Positions 54,645 through 62,809 are shown, counted from the stretch's first letter. The stretch is DNA of 64,000 bases from Nocardia sp. NBC_00416 (GCF_036032445.1 NZ_CP107932.1:5396501-5460500); one strand, 5' to 3'. The notes: a model not told the origin generated them from the sequence alone. Numbers and translations are program-made.

Positions 54645-55919
54645 CTAATCCGGTTTCTGGAACTGCTCGTTGCGCCCGAGGCTGCGCAGATGGAACCACT
54701 CGCGCAGACCCGCCGGATCGCGCCGGGTCACCAGGAAGAACCAGGAAAAACGAATCCATTCCTGCGGCAGCAGTTTTCGCATCCCGGGCTGGGACATGAG
54801 GTAACCACGGTTGCGGTAGGTGAAATACCGCTTGACCGGGTCGTCGGGGTACTGGGTGTGCATCCGGCCGCCGAGGATCGGTTTGAACTCGGCCGCACCG
54901 TTGGGGTGCAGATACGCCGTCTGCAGACAGGTTCCGAAAGGAAGCCCGGACCGTACGAGGCGGCGATGCACCTCGACCTCGTCACCGCGGACGAACAACC
55001 GCAGATCCGGTACGCCGATCACATCCACCGCCTGGGCGGAGATGAGGGCGCCGTTGAACAGGGAGGCGATCCCGGGCAGGAAATCCTCGCCCCCGAGTTC
55101 GGATCGCAGTCGTCGCCACACCACGCCGCGACGCAGTGGGAACGCCAGCCGATCCGGTTCGTCGATATCGCAGACCACCGGTGAGACCTCCACCAGTTCG
55201 TGGCGGCGGGCGCAGTCGAACAAAGTGGCCAGGACTTCCGGGCCTTCGGGCCGGCCGTCGTCGTCGGCCAGCCACACCCAGTCGGCGCCCAGGCTCAGCG
55301 CGTGCAGCATCCCGAGGGCGAAACCACCGGCGCCGCCCAGGTTGTGCGCGGAACCGAGATAGGTGGTCTCGATCGGCTGATCGGCGACGAGTTCGGCCAC
55401 CTCGGCTTCGTTGCCGTTGTCGATCACGATCAGGTGATCGACGGCCCGCGATTGGGTCGCGACGGCCTTCAGCGATTCGGCGAGCAGATCACGACGCTTA
55501 TGGGTCACCACCACGGCGACGATCTTGGCGTCCGCGCCGTACTCCACCTCGGGAAGCACGGCGCCGCCCGCGTTGGGTTCCCGCCCGGGATCCGAGGCCG
55601 GATGCCCCGACTCGCCCGTGCTGTGTTCATCGGGGATGGGCGCGGGCCCTTCGTGGTCACGCTGCGTTTCCGCCTGCGGTCCCGACTCGCCCGTGCTGTG
55701 TTCATCGGGCACGAGCGCGGGCCCTTCGTGGTCACGCTGCGTTTCCGTCTCCGGTCCCGACTCGCCCGTGCTGTGTTCATCGGGCACGAGCGCGGGCCCT
55801 TCGTGGTCACGCTGCGTTTCCGTCTCCGGTCCCGACTCGCCCGTGCTGTGTTCATCGGGCACGAGCGAAGGCCCTACGCGGTCACGCTCCGCTTCCGTCT
55901 CCGGGCCTGACTCACTCAT
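54645..55919 (-). CDS. glfT1: Galactofuranosyltransferase GlfT1 with N-terminal 25-residue repeats
   Basis: GlfT1 adds the first two galactofuranose residues to the decaprenyl-linked rhamnose unit. The enzyme proper (about residues 128-424) matches Rv3782 closely: VVVTHKRRDLLAESLKAV, the donor motif GSAHNLGGAGGFALGMLHAL, the metal triad WVWLADDDGRP, LRLFVRGDEVEVHRRLVRSG and a C-terminal FFLVTRRDP segment. In front are about 100 extra residues made of four 25-residue repeats (ESGPETETQRDHEGPALVP plus DEHSTG), residues 3-102, acidic and Pro-rich. ATG 55919 overlaps the wzt stop as ATGA, so the repeats are probably translated. Mycobacterial GlfT1 has no such extension as I remember it. Confidence 0.92.
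   Translation of the reverse strand: MSESGPETEAERDRVGPSLVPDEHSTGESGPETETQRDHEGPALVPDEHSTGESGPETETQRDHEGPALVPDEHSTGESGPQAETQRDHEGPAPIPDEHSTGESGHPASDPGREPNAGGAVLPEVEYGADAKIVAVVVTHKRRDLLAESLKAVATQSRAVDHLIVIDNGNEAEVAELVADQPIETTYLGSAHNLGGAGGFALGMLHALSLGADWVWLADDDGRPEGPEVLATLFDCARRHELVEVSPVVCDIDEPDRLAFPLRRGVVWRRLRSELGGEDFLPGIASLFNGALISAQAVDVIGVPDLRLFVRGDEVEVHRRLVRSGLPFGTCLQTAYLHPNGAAEFKPILGGRMHTQYPDDPVKRYFTYRNRGYLMSQPGMRKLLPQEWIRFSWFFLVTRRDPAGLREWFHLRSLGRNEQFQKPD
55614..55913 (-). repeat. Four tandem 75-bp repeats in the 5' end of glfT1
   Basis: The unit length is exactly 75 bases (25 codons), seen from CTGTGTTCAT at 55621, 55696, 55771 and 55846 on the plus strand. The middle two units are almost identical; the outer two differ more. 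A fifth, separate copy in opposite orientation lies at 58529-58603. Confidence 0.9.
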
Positions 55920-56788
55920 ACCTGATTGTTCTCCAGTTCTCGTTCGCCGTCGGCCGACTGCCGCGCTTTTTCGTCGGCGGGACGGCCGGACTTCTCGGCT
56001 TCGATCTCCCGCAGGACCGTCGCCACATGATTACCCGCGTCCGGACCCTCGTAGGCCCGGACGACCTCTTCGATTCCGCCGTGCAACCGGATCTGGCCGT
56101 GATCGATCCAGAGCGCGGTATCGCACAGCTGCGCCAGGAACTCGTTGGAATGGCTGGCGAACACCAGGATGCCCGACCGGGCGACCAACTCCTGCAACCG
56201 GATCCGCGCCTTCTTCATGAATTCCGCGTCGACCGCGCCGATACCTTCGTCGAGCAGCAGGATCTCGGGGTCGATGGAGGTCACCACGCCCATCGCCAGC
56301 CGCACCCGCATACCGGTCGAGTACGTGCGCAGCGGCATGGACAGATACTCGCCGAGTTCGGTGAAATCGGCGATCTCGTCGATCTTGTCCATCATCTGCT
56401 TGCGGGTCTGCCCGAGGAACAGACCGCGGATGATGATGTTCTCGTAGCCGGAGATCTCCGGGTCCATCCCGACGCCCAGATCGAACACCGGCGCCACCCG
56501 GCCGCGGATCCGCGCACTGCCCCGCGAAGGCTCGTAGATGCCGGACAGCAGCCGCAGCAGAGTGGATTTACCGGCGCCGTTGTGGCCGACCAGGCCCACC
56601 CGGTCGCCTTCCTTCAACGACAGGCTGATGTCGCGGAGTGCCTCGACCACCACCACATCGGATTGGTTACGGCCGATCGAACCGCCCGCCTTACCCAGGA
56701 ACGCCTTCTTCAGCGACCGCGATTTCGCATCGAAGATCGGGAACTCCACCCACGCTTTGCGGGTTTCGATACCTACGTGATCGGTCAT
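55916..56788 (-). CDS. wzt: ABC transporter ATP-binding subunit, galactan export (Wzt-like)
   Basis: ATPase subunit of 290 residues of the Wzm-Wzt type exporter that is thought to flip lipid-linked galactan to the outer face. It has the Walker A motif GHNGAGKST with Lys 74, the ABC signature region YSTGMRVRLAM, Walker B ILLLDEGIGAVD and the switch His in VFASHSNEFL. The layout matches Rv3781 and the O-antigen-polysaccharide export ATPases; no carbohydrate-binding C-terminal extension is present. It begins 13 bases after wzm and overlaps glfT1, so wzm-wzt-glfT1 forms one operon as in mycobacteria, though with the permease first. Confidence 0.94.
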   Translation of the reverse strand: MTDHVGIETRKAWVEFPIFDAKSRSLKKAFLGKAGGSIGRNQSDVVVVEALRDISLSLKEGDRVGLVGHNGAGKSTLLRLLSGIYEPSRGSARIRGRVAPVFDLGVGMDPEISGYENIIIRGLFLGQTRKQMMDKIDEIADFTELGEYLSMPLRTYSTGMRVRLAMGVVTSIDPEILLLDEGIGAVDAEFMKKARIRLQELVARSGILVFASHSNEFLAQLCDTALWIDHGQIRLHGGIEEVVRAYEGPDAGNHVATVLREIEAEKSGRPADEKARQSADGERELENNQV

Positions 56789-56801
56789 GATCGCCTGACT
56801 C

Positions 56802-57815
56802 CTAAACCCAGTAGGGCACGCGCGAACGGTACTGGCGCAGCGCGACCGCGGCGGCGATCCAGCCCACCAAAGTGATGGCGCCGACGATCGCCCAGTGGTA
56901 CAGCTTCTGGTCGTCGCCGAGCAACGGCGCGCGCACGATCTCCAAATAGTGGTAGGTGGGGACCACCTCGGCCAATCGCGCGCGTTCGGCGACCTGCCCG
57001 CCCTGCTCCTGCAGGCTCTTGGTGTTCCACATCACCGGGGTGAGTACGAACAGCATCAGGGTCATACTGCCCAGGATCGGCGCGATATCGCGGTAGCGGG
57101 TGCTGAAGATACCGAACAGCACCGAGACCCACATGGCGTTCAGGAACAGCAGCACGAGGGCCGGTATCGCGAACACCGCGGTCCAGTGCAGATTTCGCCA
57201 GACGCCGAACAGTGCCAGCACCACGAAGTAGATCACCAGATTGTGCGCGAAGAACAGGATCTGCCGCCAGACCAGCCGGTACACGTGCACGCTGAGCGCG
57301 GACGGCAGCTGTTTGATCAGGCCCTCGTTGGCGACGAAGACGTCCGCGCCCTCCAGGATCGAGGCGTTGATGACGTTCCACACGATGAGGCCGACCGCCA
57401 CGTAGGGCAGATAGTCGCGCAGCGGCTGGCCGAGCAGCGCCGCGTACAGGATGCCGATGGCAGTGGCCTGCACGCCGGTGGCGATGGTGATCCAGAACGG
57501 ACCCAGTACCGAACGCCGGTAGCGCTGTTTGATGTCCTGCCAGCCCAGCGAAAGCCATAGTTCGCGCTGCCCGAACCCGTCGCGGATATCGCGCCAGGCT
57601 CGTGACCAGGACTGCGAATCCGATTCGATCGGATCCGGATCGGTCACCACGGTGATATCGGAGACGGCGGTATCGGTGCCGACGACCGGGGTCTGCTCGG
57701 AACTCACGGGCTTCTCATCTGCGGCGGGGTCGTGGTCGGGGCGCACCGGGCTCTCGTCGGTGCTCTCCGGGGTTTCGGTGTTTACCAGGTCAGAGCGAGC
57801 GGAAGCTGCGGGCAC
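56802..57815 (-). CDS. wzm: ABC-2 type permease, galactan export (Wzm-like)
   Basis: Permease subunit of 337 residues, the partner of Wzt and equivalent to Rv3783. The first 75 residues are polar and acidic; the ABC-2 domain begins at LSLGWQDIKQRYRRSVLGPFW, a strongly conserved family block, and has six helices, including YVAVGLIVWNVINASI and LLFLNAMWVSVLFGIF with the STRYRDIAPIL loop. GTG 57815 is chosen because TAGTGT stands 8 bases ahead, suggesting a leaderless message; GTG 57827 and the unlikely start at 57941 also lie in frame. It is the first gene of the wzm-wzt-glfT1 operon and follows bpa by 61 bases. Confidence 0.9.
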   Translation of the reverse strand: MPAASARSDLVNTETPESTDESPVRPDHDPAADEKPVSSEQTPVVGTDTAVSDITVVTDPDPIESDSQSWSRAWRDIRDGFGQRELWLSLGWQDIKQRYRRSVLGPFWITIATGVQATAIGILYAALLGQPLRDYLPYVAVGLIVWNVINASILEGADVFVANEGLIKQLPSALSVHVYRLVWRQILFFAHNLVIYFVVLALFGVWRNLHWTAVFAIPALVLLFLNAMWVSVLFGIFSTRYRDIAPILGSMTLMLFVLTPVMWNTKSLQEQGGQVAERARLAEVVPTYHYLEIVRAPLLGDDQKLYHWAIVGAITLVGWIAAAVALRQYRSRVPYWV

Positions 57816-57823
57816 GGTGCACG

Positions 57824-57829
57824 ACACTA
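57824..57829 (-). promoter_or_regulatory. TANNNT -10 box, leaderless start of wzm
   Basis: On the minus strand TAGTGT is followed by 8 bases and GTG 57815. It implies a promoter separate from bpa. Confidence 0.4.
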
Positions 57830-57876
57830 CCCCGGAGCACGAGTCCCGGTACCGGCTGGCATATATACCACCGAAC

Positions 57877-58467
57877 TCACAGGTACTGGCCGGTGCCTCC
57901 GATGGACTGTCCCGGCTGGCCGCCGCGGACGTCGGCGGCATGGATACCCGGAGGCAGTGCGCCCTGGCGCATCTGCTCGAGCTGCGCCCGCGCGGCCATC
58001 TGCTGAGCGAACAGCGCGGTCTGGATTCCGTGGAACAGACCTTCCAGCCAGCCCACCAACTGCGCCTGCGCGATGCGCAGTTCCGCGTCCGACGGGATGG
58101 CGTCTTCGCTGAACGGCAGCGCGAGCCGCTCGAGTTCTTCCCGCAGTTCCGGAGCCAGGCCCTGCTCCAGTTCGCGAATGGAGGATTTGTGGATCTCGGC
58201 GAGGCGGGTGCGGCTGGCGTCGTCCAGCGGCGCCGCCCGCACCTCCTCCAACAGCTGTTTGATCATGGTCCCGATCCGCATGACCTTGGCCGGCTGCTCG
58301 ACCATATCGGCCAGCGATTCGGAGTCTCCGCGCTCGGCCGCGTCCTGGTCCGGGGTCTCCCGGCCGGGGTAGGACGCGCTGGTAGCGGCGCCCGCGGGCA
58401 ACACCAGCGGACGTCCTTCGGGGCCGATCACGACAACGGGATCCGATGCGTCATCCGATTGCGTCAT
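57877..58467 (-). CDS. bpa: Bacterial proteasome activator Bpa (PafE)
   Basis: An ATP-independent activator of the 20S proteasome, 196 residues, matching Rv3780. The N-terminus is variable and acidic; the conserved core holds VEQPAKVMRIGTMIKQLLEEV, LAEIHKSSIRELEQGL and AELRIAQAQLVGWLEGLFHG, which form the four-helix bundle of the ring. The C-terminus ends in GQYL, the motif that docks into proteasome pockets. ATG 58467 is chosen because GGGGACC precedes it; ATGs at 58476 and 58479 are alternatives. It promotes degradation of misfolded proteins such as HspR in mycobacteria. Its position beside wzm is conserved between the groups. Confidence 0.95.
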   Translation of the reverse strand: MTQSDDASDPVVVIGPEGRPLVLPAGAATSASYPGRETPDQDAAERGDSESLADMVEQPAKVMRIGTMIKQLLEEVRAAPLDDASRTRLAEIHKSSIRELEQGLAPELREELERLALPFSEDAIPSDAELRIAQAQLVGWLEGLFHGIQTALFAQQMAARAQLEQMRQGALPPGIHAADVRGGQPGQSIGGTGQYL

Positions 58468-58528
58468 GGTCCCCATCATGTCGTGTTCGTGCCGAACGCG
58501 CGAAGTCGGTGGTAGCGGCGGGGCGCCC

Positions 58529-58603
58529 ATGAACACCGCACGAGCGAGTCGGACCCGGAGGCGGACGCGGAGCGTGACCACGTACGGCCCGCGCTCATAC
58601 CCG
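58529..58603 (+). repeat. Solitary copy of the 75-bp glfT1 repeat
   Basis: The 75 bases starting ATGAACACCGCACGAGC and ending ATACCCG match the repeat unit of glfT1 in inverted orientation with about 12 differences by eye. It lies in the spacer between bpa and the aminotransferase-like gene and is not part of a gene. Confidence 0.85.
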
Positions 58604-58647
58604 AGGAAATCGGCTGTACCAGGGTTACCGAGATATCAGCACTGCCT

Positions 58648-58653
58648 TAAAGT
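58648..58653 (+). promoter_or_regulatory. TANNNT -10 box, leaderless start of the aminotransferase-like gene
   Basis: TAAAGT is followed by 7 bases and ATG 58661; no ribosome site is visible. Confidence 0.5.
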
Positions 58654-58660
58654 GACCTGC

Positions 58661-59863
58661 ATGACTTACGACGTCGCGCGGGTCCGGGGACTGATCCCCT
58701 CCCTGGCCGACGGCTGGATCAACCTGGCTCCGCAGGCGGGCATGCTTGTTCCGGATTCTGTCTCGCGCGCGGTGTCCATCGGTTTCCGCTCGTCGTCGTT
58801 CTCCCATATCGGCCGCCACGGGGCAGCCAAACGCAGCGCCGATATCCTGCACGACGCCCGGGTGGCGGTCGCGGATCTGGTGGGTGCGGACCCGAGCGGG
58901 GTCGTCCTGGGTCCGGACCGTGCGGTGCTGCTGGCCTGGCTCGCGGAATCCCTGAGTTCCCGGCTCGGGCTGGGTACCGGGATCGTGCTGTCGCGGCTGG
59001 ACGACGAGGCGAACGTGGCTCCCTGGCTGCGAATAGCCAATCGCTACGGTGCGCATGTGCGCTGGGCCGAGGTGGAGATCGAGACCTGCGAAATGCCGGC
59101 CTGGCAGTTCGAGGAGCTCATCGGGCCCACCGCGCGGCTGGTCGCGATCACCGCGGCGTCTCCGATTGTGGGCTCGGCGCCCTCGGTGCGGGTCGCGGCC
59201 GAACGGGTGCACGAGGTGGGCGGGCTGCTGGTCGCCGACGCGGTCGGCGCCGCACCGTACGCGCTGATCGGTATCGAGGACCTGAAAGCCGATGTGGTGG
59301 CGTTGAGCGCCCCGAGTTGGGGTGGCCCGCAGGTCGGGGCGCTGGTCTTCCGGGACCCCGCTTTCCTGGACCGGATCCCGTCCATGTCGTTGAACCCGTA
59401 CGCGAAGGGTCCCGAACGGCTCGAGGTCGGCGGGCACCAGTATGCGTTGCTGTCCGGTCTCACCACCTCGATCGACTATCTGGCCGCCCTCGACGAACGC
59501 GCCGGCGGCACCCGCCGGGAACGGCTCGAGCTGTCGATCAGTTCCCTGCAGGACTATCACGATCAGCTGTTCGATCATCTGATGAGCACCCTCGAGAAGA
59601 TCACCGGCCTGACCGTGATCGGGCGGGCGTCCACCCGTATCCCGACGGTCAGTTTCACCGTCGACGGGATGCAGGCGGAGAAGATCGCCGCCGAACTGGG
59701 CGATAAGCGGATCAACGTACTGGCCGGATCCCACGGCGGCAGCCGGTTATTGGACGCACTCGGAGTGAACGACGAAGGCGGCGCGGTGACCATCGGTCTC
59801 GCGCCGTACACGACTCGGCGGGAAATAGATCAGCTGGGCCGGGCGCTGTCCGCGCTGGGCTGA
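58661..59863 (+). CDS. Class V aminotransferase/cysteine desulfurase-like protein lacking the PLP lysine
   Basis: A 400-residue protein with the fold signature of class V PLP enzymes, matching Rv3778c in length and position next to bpa. Recognisable blocks are GADPSGVVLGPDRAVLLAW, VLSRLDDEANVAPWLR, VADAVGAAPYAL and the C-terminal NVLAGSHGGSRLLDALGV. The lysine that should bind PLP in the canonical Ser-x-His-Lys motif is replaced: the sequence reads SAPSWGGPQVG (Pro 218, Ser 219), and the cysteine-desulfurase loop lacks its Cys. The Asp that holds the pyridine nitrogen seems present in LLVADAVGA. It is probably a pseudoenzyme or has another chemistry. Confidence 0.85.
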   Translation: MTYDVARVRGLIPSLADGWINLAPQAGMLVPDSVSRAVSIGFRSSSFSHIGRHGAAKRSADILHDARVAVADLVGADPSGVVLGPDRAVLLAWLAESLSSRLGLGTGIVLSRLDDEANVAPWLRIANRYGAHVRWAEVEIETCEMPAWQFEELIGPTARLVAITAASPIVGSAPSVRVAAERVHEVGGLLVADAVGAAPYALIGIEDLKADVVALSAPSWGGPQVGALVFRDPAFLDRIPSMSLNPYAKGPERLEVGGHQYALLSGLTTSIDYLAALDERAGGTRRERLELSISSLQDYHDQLFDHLMSTLEKITGLTVIGRASTRIPTVSFTVDGMQAEKIAAELGDKRINVLAGSHGGSRLLDALGVNDEGGAVTIGLAPYTTRREIDQLGRALSALG

Positions 59864-59873
59864 CCGCCGCCGG

Positions 59874-60887
59874 TCAGCCTCCTACGCGCAGGATCACCTT
59901 GCCGAAGGTGTCGTGGTCGTCGAGCAGTTCGTGGGCCCGGCCCGCTTCGGCCACCGGGACCTCGGCGTGGATCACCGGCACGATCGCGCCCGTTTCCAGT
60001 AGCGGCCAGATATGGGCGCGCACCTCGGCGATGATGTCGGCCTTGCTGCCGCGCCCGGTGGCCGGCCGGTCCCGGAGTTTGATCGCGCGTACCGTCCCGC
60101 GTTTGGCCATCAGCGCGCTCAGGTCCAGTTCGGCGTTCACCCCGCCTTGCATTCCGATCACCAGTACCTGGCCGTCGAGCGCCAGCGCCGCCACATTGCG
60201 GCTCAGGTAGGCGGCGCCCATGTTGTCGAAGATGATGTCGGCGCCCGGTCCGCCCAGGCCCTGCTCGGCGCGGACGAGGTCCACGAAATCGTGGTCCCGG
60301 TAGTTGATCAGCACGCTCGCCCCGAGTTCGGCGCAGCGGTCCAGTTTCGCCGCCGACCCGGCCGTCACCGCGACCCGCGCGCCCAGCTGTACCGCCACCT
60401 GGATGGCGTGGGTGCCGATCCCGCTGCCGCCGCCGTGGATCAGCAGCAACTGCCCGGAATGCAGTCCGGCGGTCATCACCAGGTTCGACCACACCGTCGC
60501 CGCGACCTCCGGCAGTCCGGCGGCCGCCGCCAGGTCCAGGCTGTCCGGTACCGGCAGTAGCTGTCCGGCGGGCACCACGACCTTTTCGGCGTAACCGCCG
60601 CCGGACAGCAGCGCGCACACCCGGTCGCCCACCGCCCAGTCGCGTACCCCGTCGCCGAGCTGCGCGATCACCCCCGAGCATTCGAGGCCGGGGACGGGTG
60701 TCGTCCCGGGTGGGGGAGCGTAGAACCCGCGCCGCTGCAGCAGATCGGCCCGGTTCACCCCGGCTGCCGCCACATCGATCAGCACCTCACCGTGCCCCGG
60801 CACCGGGTCGGGGGCGTCCGACCACTCCATGACCTCGGGGCCGCCGAATCCGTTCAAGTTGATCGCGCGCACCGACCCATACTGCAT
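59874..60887 (-). CDS. NADPH:quinone oxidoreductase, zinc-free MDR family
   Basis: A medium-chain dehydrogenase/reductase of 337 residues, matching the quinone-oxidoreductase group (Rv3777 by position). Conserved blocks include AAGVNRADLLQRRGFY, PGLECSGVIAQLGDGV, WAVGDRVCALLSGGGYAE and the nucleotide-binding LLIHGGGSGIGTHAIQ. No structural zinc cysteines are present. ATG 60887 is chosen; GTG 60872 would remove five residues and the longer frame to 60956 overlaps the divergent gene. It may reduce quinones to protect against oxidative damage. The stop lies 10 bases from the convergent aminotransferase-like gene. Confidence 0.9.
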   Translation of the reverse strand: MQYGSVRAINLNGFGGPEVMEWSDAPDPVPGHGEVLIDVAAAGVNRADLLQRRGFYAPPPGTTPVPGLECSGVIAQLGDGVRDWAVGDRVCALLSGGGYAEKVVVPAGQLLPVPDSLDLAAAAGLPEVAATVWSNLVMTAGLHSGQLLLIHGGGSGIGTHAIQVAVQLGARVAVTAGSAAKLDRCAELGASVLINYRDHDFVDLVRAEQGLGGPGADIIFDNMGAAYLSRNVAALALDGQVLVIGMQGGVNAELDLSALMAKRGTVRAIKLRDRPATGRGSKADIIAEVRAHIWPLLETGAIVPVIHAEVPVAEAGRAHELLDDHDTFGKVILRVGG

Positions 60888-60928
60888 CAGAAATTGCGGA
60901 GAGGGTGCCCGCGGCGCCCCGACACGGC

Positions 60929-60934
60929 TAGCGT
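60929..60934 (+). promoter_or_regulatory. TANNNT -10 box, leaderless start of the hydroxy-acid oxidase gene
   Basis: TAGCGT is followed by 8 bases and GTG 60943, 55 bases from the divergent quinone oxidoreductase start. Confidence 0.5.
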
Positions 60935-60942
60935 GAGCGTCC

Positions 60943-62118
60943 GTGAGCAGCTTCATCGACTTCCAGAACGAGATCTACCTCCAGGGAATGGGTGGGTCGG
61001 TCCCCGAACTGCCGATGACCGCGGACGGTTTCGCGGACAAGGCCCGGGAGTTGCTCGACGCGCGCGCCTACGCCTATGTCGCCGGTAGCGCGTCGGCCGA
61101 GCGGACCGCCGCGGCCAACACCCGCGCGTTCGACCGGTATCGGATCGTGCCGCGCGTGCTCCGCGGGACCAGCGGTCCGGGTGCGCGGGATACGTCCGTC
61201 GAGGTACTCGGCACCAAACTGGCCGCCCCCGTGCTGACCGCCCCGGTCGGGGTGCTGGAGCTCCTGCACGAGAAGGGCGAGGTCGTGGTGGCCCAGGTGG
61301 CCAAGGAGCTGGGCGTGGGCACGGTGCTGTCCACCGCGTCGTCGTCCACCATCGAAGAGGTGGGCGAGGTCGCCGGGGACTGGTGGTATCAGCTGTACTG
61401 GCCCGCCGACGACGACCTGGCGCGGTCGTTCGTGGAACGGGCGCAGCGGGCCGGTGCGAAGGCGATAGTGGTCACCGTCGACACTCCTTCGCTGGGCTGG
61501 CGCCCGCGCGACCTCGAGCTGGGTCATCTGCCGTTCCTGCTGGGCAAGGGCATCGCGAACTACCTCTCCGACCCGGTGTTCCGGGCGAAACTGCCCGCCC
61601 CGCCGGAGGAGAGCGAGGACGCCATGCGGATGGCGATCCTCACCTGGGTCGGTCTGTTCGGCAACCACACCCTGCGGCCCGCCGATCTGTCCAGGCTGCG
61701 GGAGTGGACCGAACTGCCGATCGCGGTCAAGGGCGTCCTGCATCCGGACGACGCCCGCCTGGTGGTGGACGCCGGCGCGGACGCCGTGCTGGTGAGCAAT
61801 CACGGCGGCCGCCAGGTCGACAATTCGGTCGCCGCGCTCGACGCGCTGGCCGGGGTGGTCGGCGCGGTCGGCGACCGGGCCGATGTGCTGTTCGACTCCG
61901 GTGTCCGGACCGGCTCCGACGTCCTGGTCGCGCTCGGGCTCGGCGCCAAGGCGGTCTGCTACGGGCGGCCGTGGGCGTATGCGCTCGGGGTCGCCGGCAG
62001 CGCCGGGGTGCGGCACGCGCTGCGCCTGCTGCTCGCCGACTTCGACTCCGCGATGGGCCTTTCCGGTTGCGCCGATCTCGCGAGCATCACCCGCGACCTG
62101 CTCTCCGTGCCGCGTTGA
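60943..62118 (+). CDS. FMN-dependent alpha-hydroxy-acid oxidase, lactate 2-monooxygenase-like
   Basis: A TIM-barrel flavoenzyme of 391 residues. The N-terminal YAYVAGSASAERTAAANTRAF is typical of the family; FMN contacts appear in TAPVGVLELLHEKGE, the Ser-rich LSTASSSTIEEV, and the region VKGVLHPDDARLVVDAGA; the catalytic His 287 is in SNHGGRQVDN, and GVRTGSDVLVALGLGA holds phosphate. The length and the DWWYQLYWPADDD loop resemble mycobacterial lactate 2-monooxygenase more than LldD dehydrogenases. The substrate might be lactate or another 2-hydroxy acid. GTG 60943 has a TAGCGT box 8 bases ahead. Two neighbours are redox enzymes too. Confidence 0.88.
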   Translation: MSSFIDFQNEIYLQGMGGSVPELPMTADGFADKARELLDARAYAYVAGSASAERTAAANTRAFDRYRIVPRVLRGTSGPGARDTSVEVLGTKLAAPVLTAPVGVLELLHEKGEVVVAQVAKELGVGTVLSTASSSTIEEVGEVAGDWWYQLYWPADDDLARSFVERAQRAGAKAIVVTVDTPSLGWRPRDLELGHLPFLLGKGIANYLSDPVFRAKLPAPPEESEDAMRMAILTWVGLFGNHTLRPADLSRLREWTELPIAVKGVLHPDDARLVVDAGADAVLVSNHGGRQVDNSVAALDALAGVVGAVGDRADVLFDSGVRTGSDVLVALGLGAKAVCYGRPWAYALGVAGSAGVRHALRLLLADFDSAMGLSGCADLASITRDLLSVPR

Positions 62119-62195
62119 TCGCGCGGCAGGGGTACTGAGCGGCCGGTTGCCGGATTTCGGTCCGCGCCGGGTGCATCGGTTACCATCGAGGCCTT

Positions 62196-62283
62196 GGAGA
62201 CGTGGCAGAGCGGCCGAATGCACTCGCCTTGAAAGCGAGAGTCGTGAGAGCGACCGGGGGTTCAAATCCCTCCGTCTCCGCCA
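62196..62283 (+). tRNA. tRNA-Ser (anticodon TGA), CCA encoded
   Basis: The acceptor GGAGACG pairs with CGTCTCC, the discriminator is G and CCA is encoded at 62281-62283. The anticodon stem CTCGC/GCGAG closes a CTTGAAA loop giving TGA. A long variable arm (around AGTCGTGAGAGCGACC) marks a serine tRNA, and the T arm contains GGTTCAAATCC. TACCAT at 62181-62186 may be its -10 box. Confidence 0.97.
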
Positions 62284-62353
62284 CATCCGTCCACCAGATC
62301 TTCGACTCCCGAGACCCCGATTCGCCCCGAATCGGGGTCTCGTGCCGTCGGGG

Positions 62354-62809
62354 TCAGCCGAGTCCGTTCCATCCCCAGCGCGGTGTCGGACCCGGGTCAC
62401 CGAGGTCGGTACCGGCGGGATCGGCCGAGACCTCGCGCGCGACGGTGGTCCCCCAGTCGAAGTAAGCGATGACCGTCCGGCGCAGCGCCGGGTCGTCGGG
62501 GAGTTCCTTGTCGACGGCTTCGGTCATCAGTTCCATCCAGCGCAGCCGCTGCGCTTCGGTGATCTCCAGGCCGAGGTGGGCCCGGAGCAGCGCCTGGTGC
62601 CCGCCGAGACGATCGGTGAAGTCGGTGGAACCGCCGAAGACCTCGCTCAGCCACACCGCGACATGCTCGATATGTGTACGGGTGAAATCGGCGAACACCG
62701 GGGCCAGCAGCGGATCGGCCAGCACCCCGTCGTAGAAGGTGTCGCCCAGCCGGCGCAGGACATCGATCCCGCCGACGGCCTCGTAGAGGGATTGTGTGTG
62801 CTCGGACAT
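62354..62809 (-). CDS. Truncated hemoglobin, group II-like
   Basis: A globin of 151 residues with the truncated 2-over-2 pattern. Tyr 26 (B10) lies in TFYDGVLADPLLAPVF with Phe 39 at CD1, the proximal His 78 lies in GGHQALLRAHLGLEI, and Trp 91 takes the G8 position used by group II proteins such as mycobacterial trHbO. A short Pro/Gly-rich tail follows. Such globins bind O2 or NO and protect against nitrosative stress. ATG 62809 has AGGAGCC 7 bases upstream. It converges with the tRNA. Additional upstream in-frame codons up to 63073 have no support. Confidence 0.9.
   Translation of the reverse strand: MSEHTQSLYEAVGGIDVLRRLGDTFYDGVLADPLLAPVFADFTRTHIEHVAVWLSEVFGGSTDFTDRLGGHQALLRAHLGLEITEAQRLRWMELMTEAVDKELPDDPALRRTVIAYFDWGTTVAREVSADPAGTDLGDPGPTPRWGWNGLG

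Noticed and set aside
55505..55855. Minus-strand frame encoding MNTARASRDRRRKRSV repeats
   Set aside because: It is another frame of the glfT1 75-bp repeats. The glfT1 frame has the conserved enzyme downstream and the coupled start.
55614..55913. CRISPR array
   Set aside because: Units are contiguous 75-base copies with no unique spacers, and the repeat is in a coding frame; no cas genes are nearby.
62202..62465. Plus-strand frame starting MAERPNALALKA
   Set aside because: It is a translation of the tRNA-Ser gene, a well-known annotation artefact.
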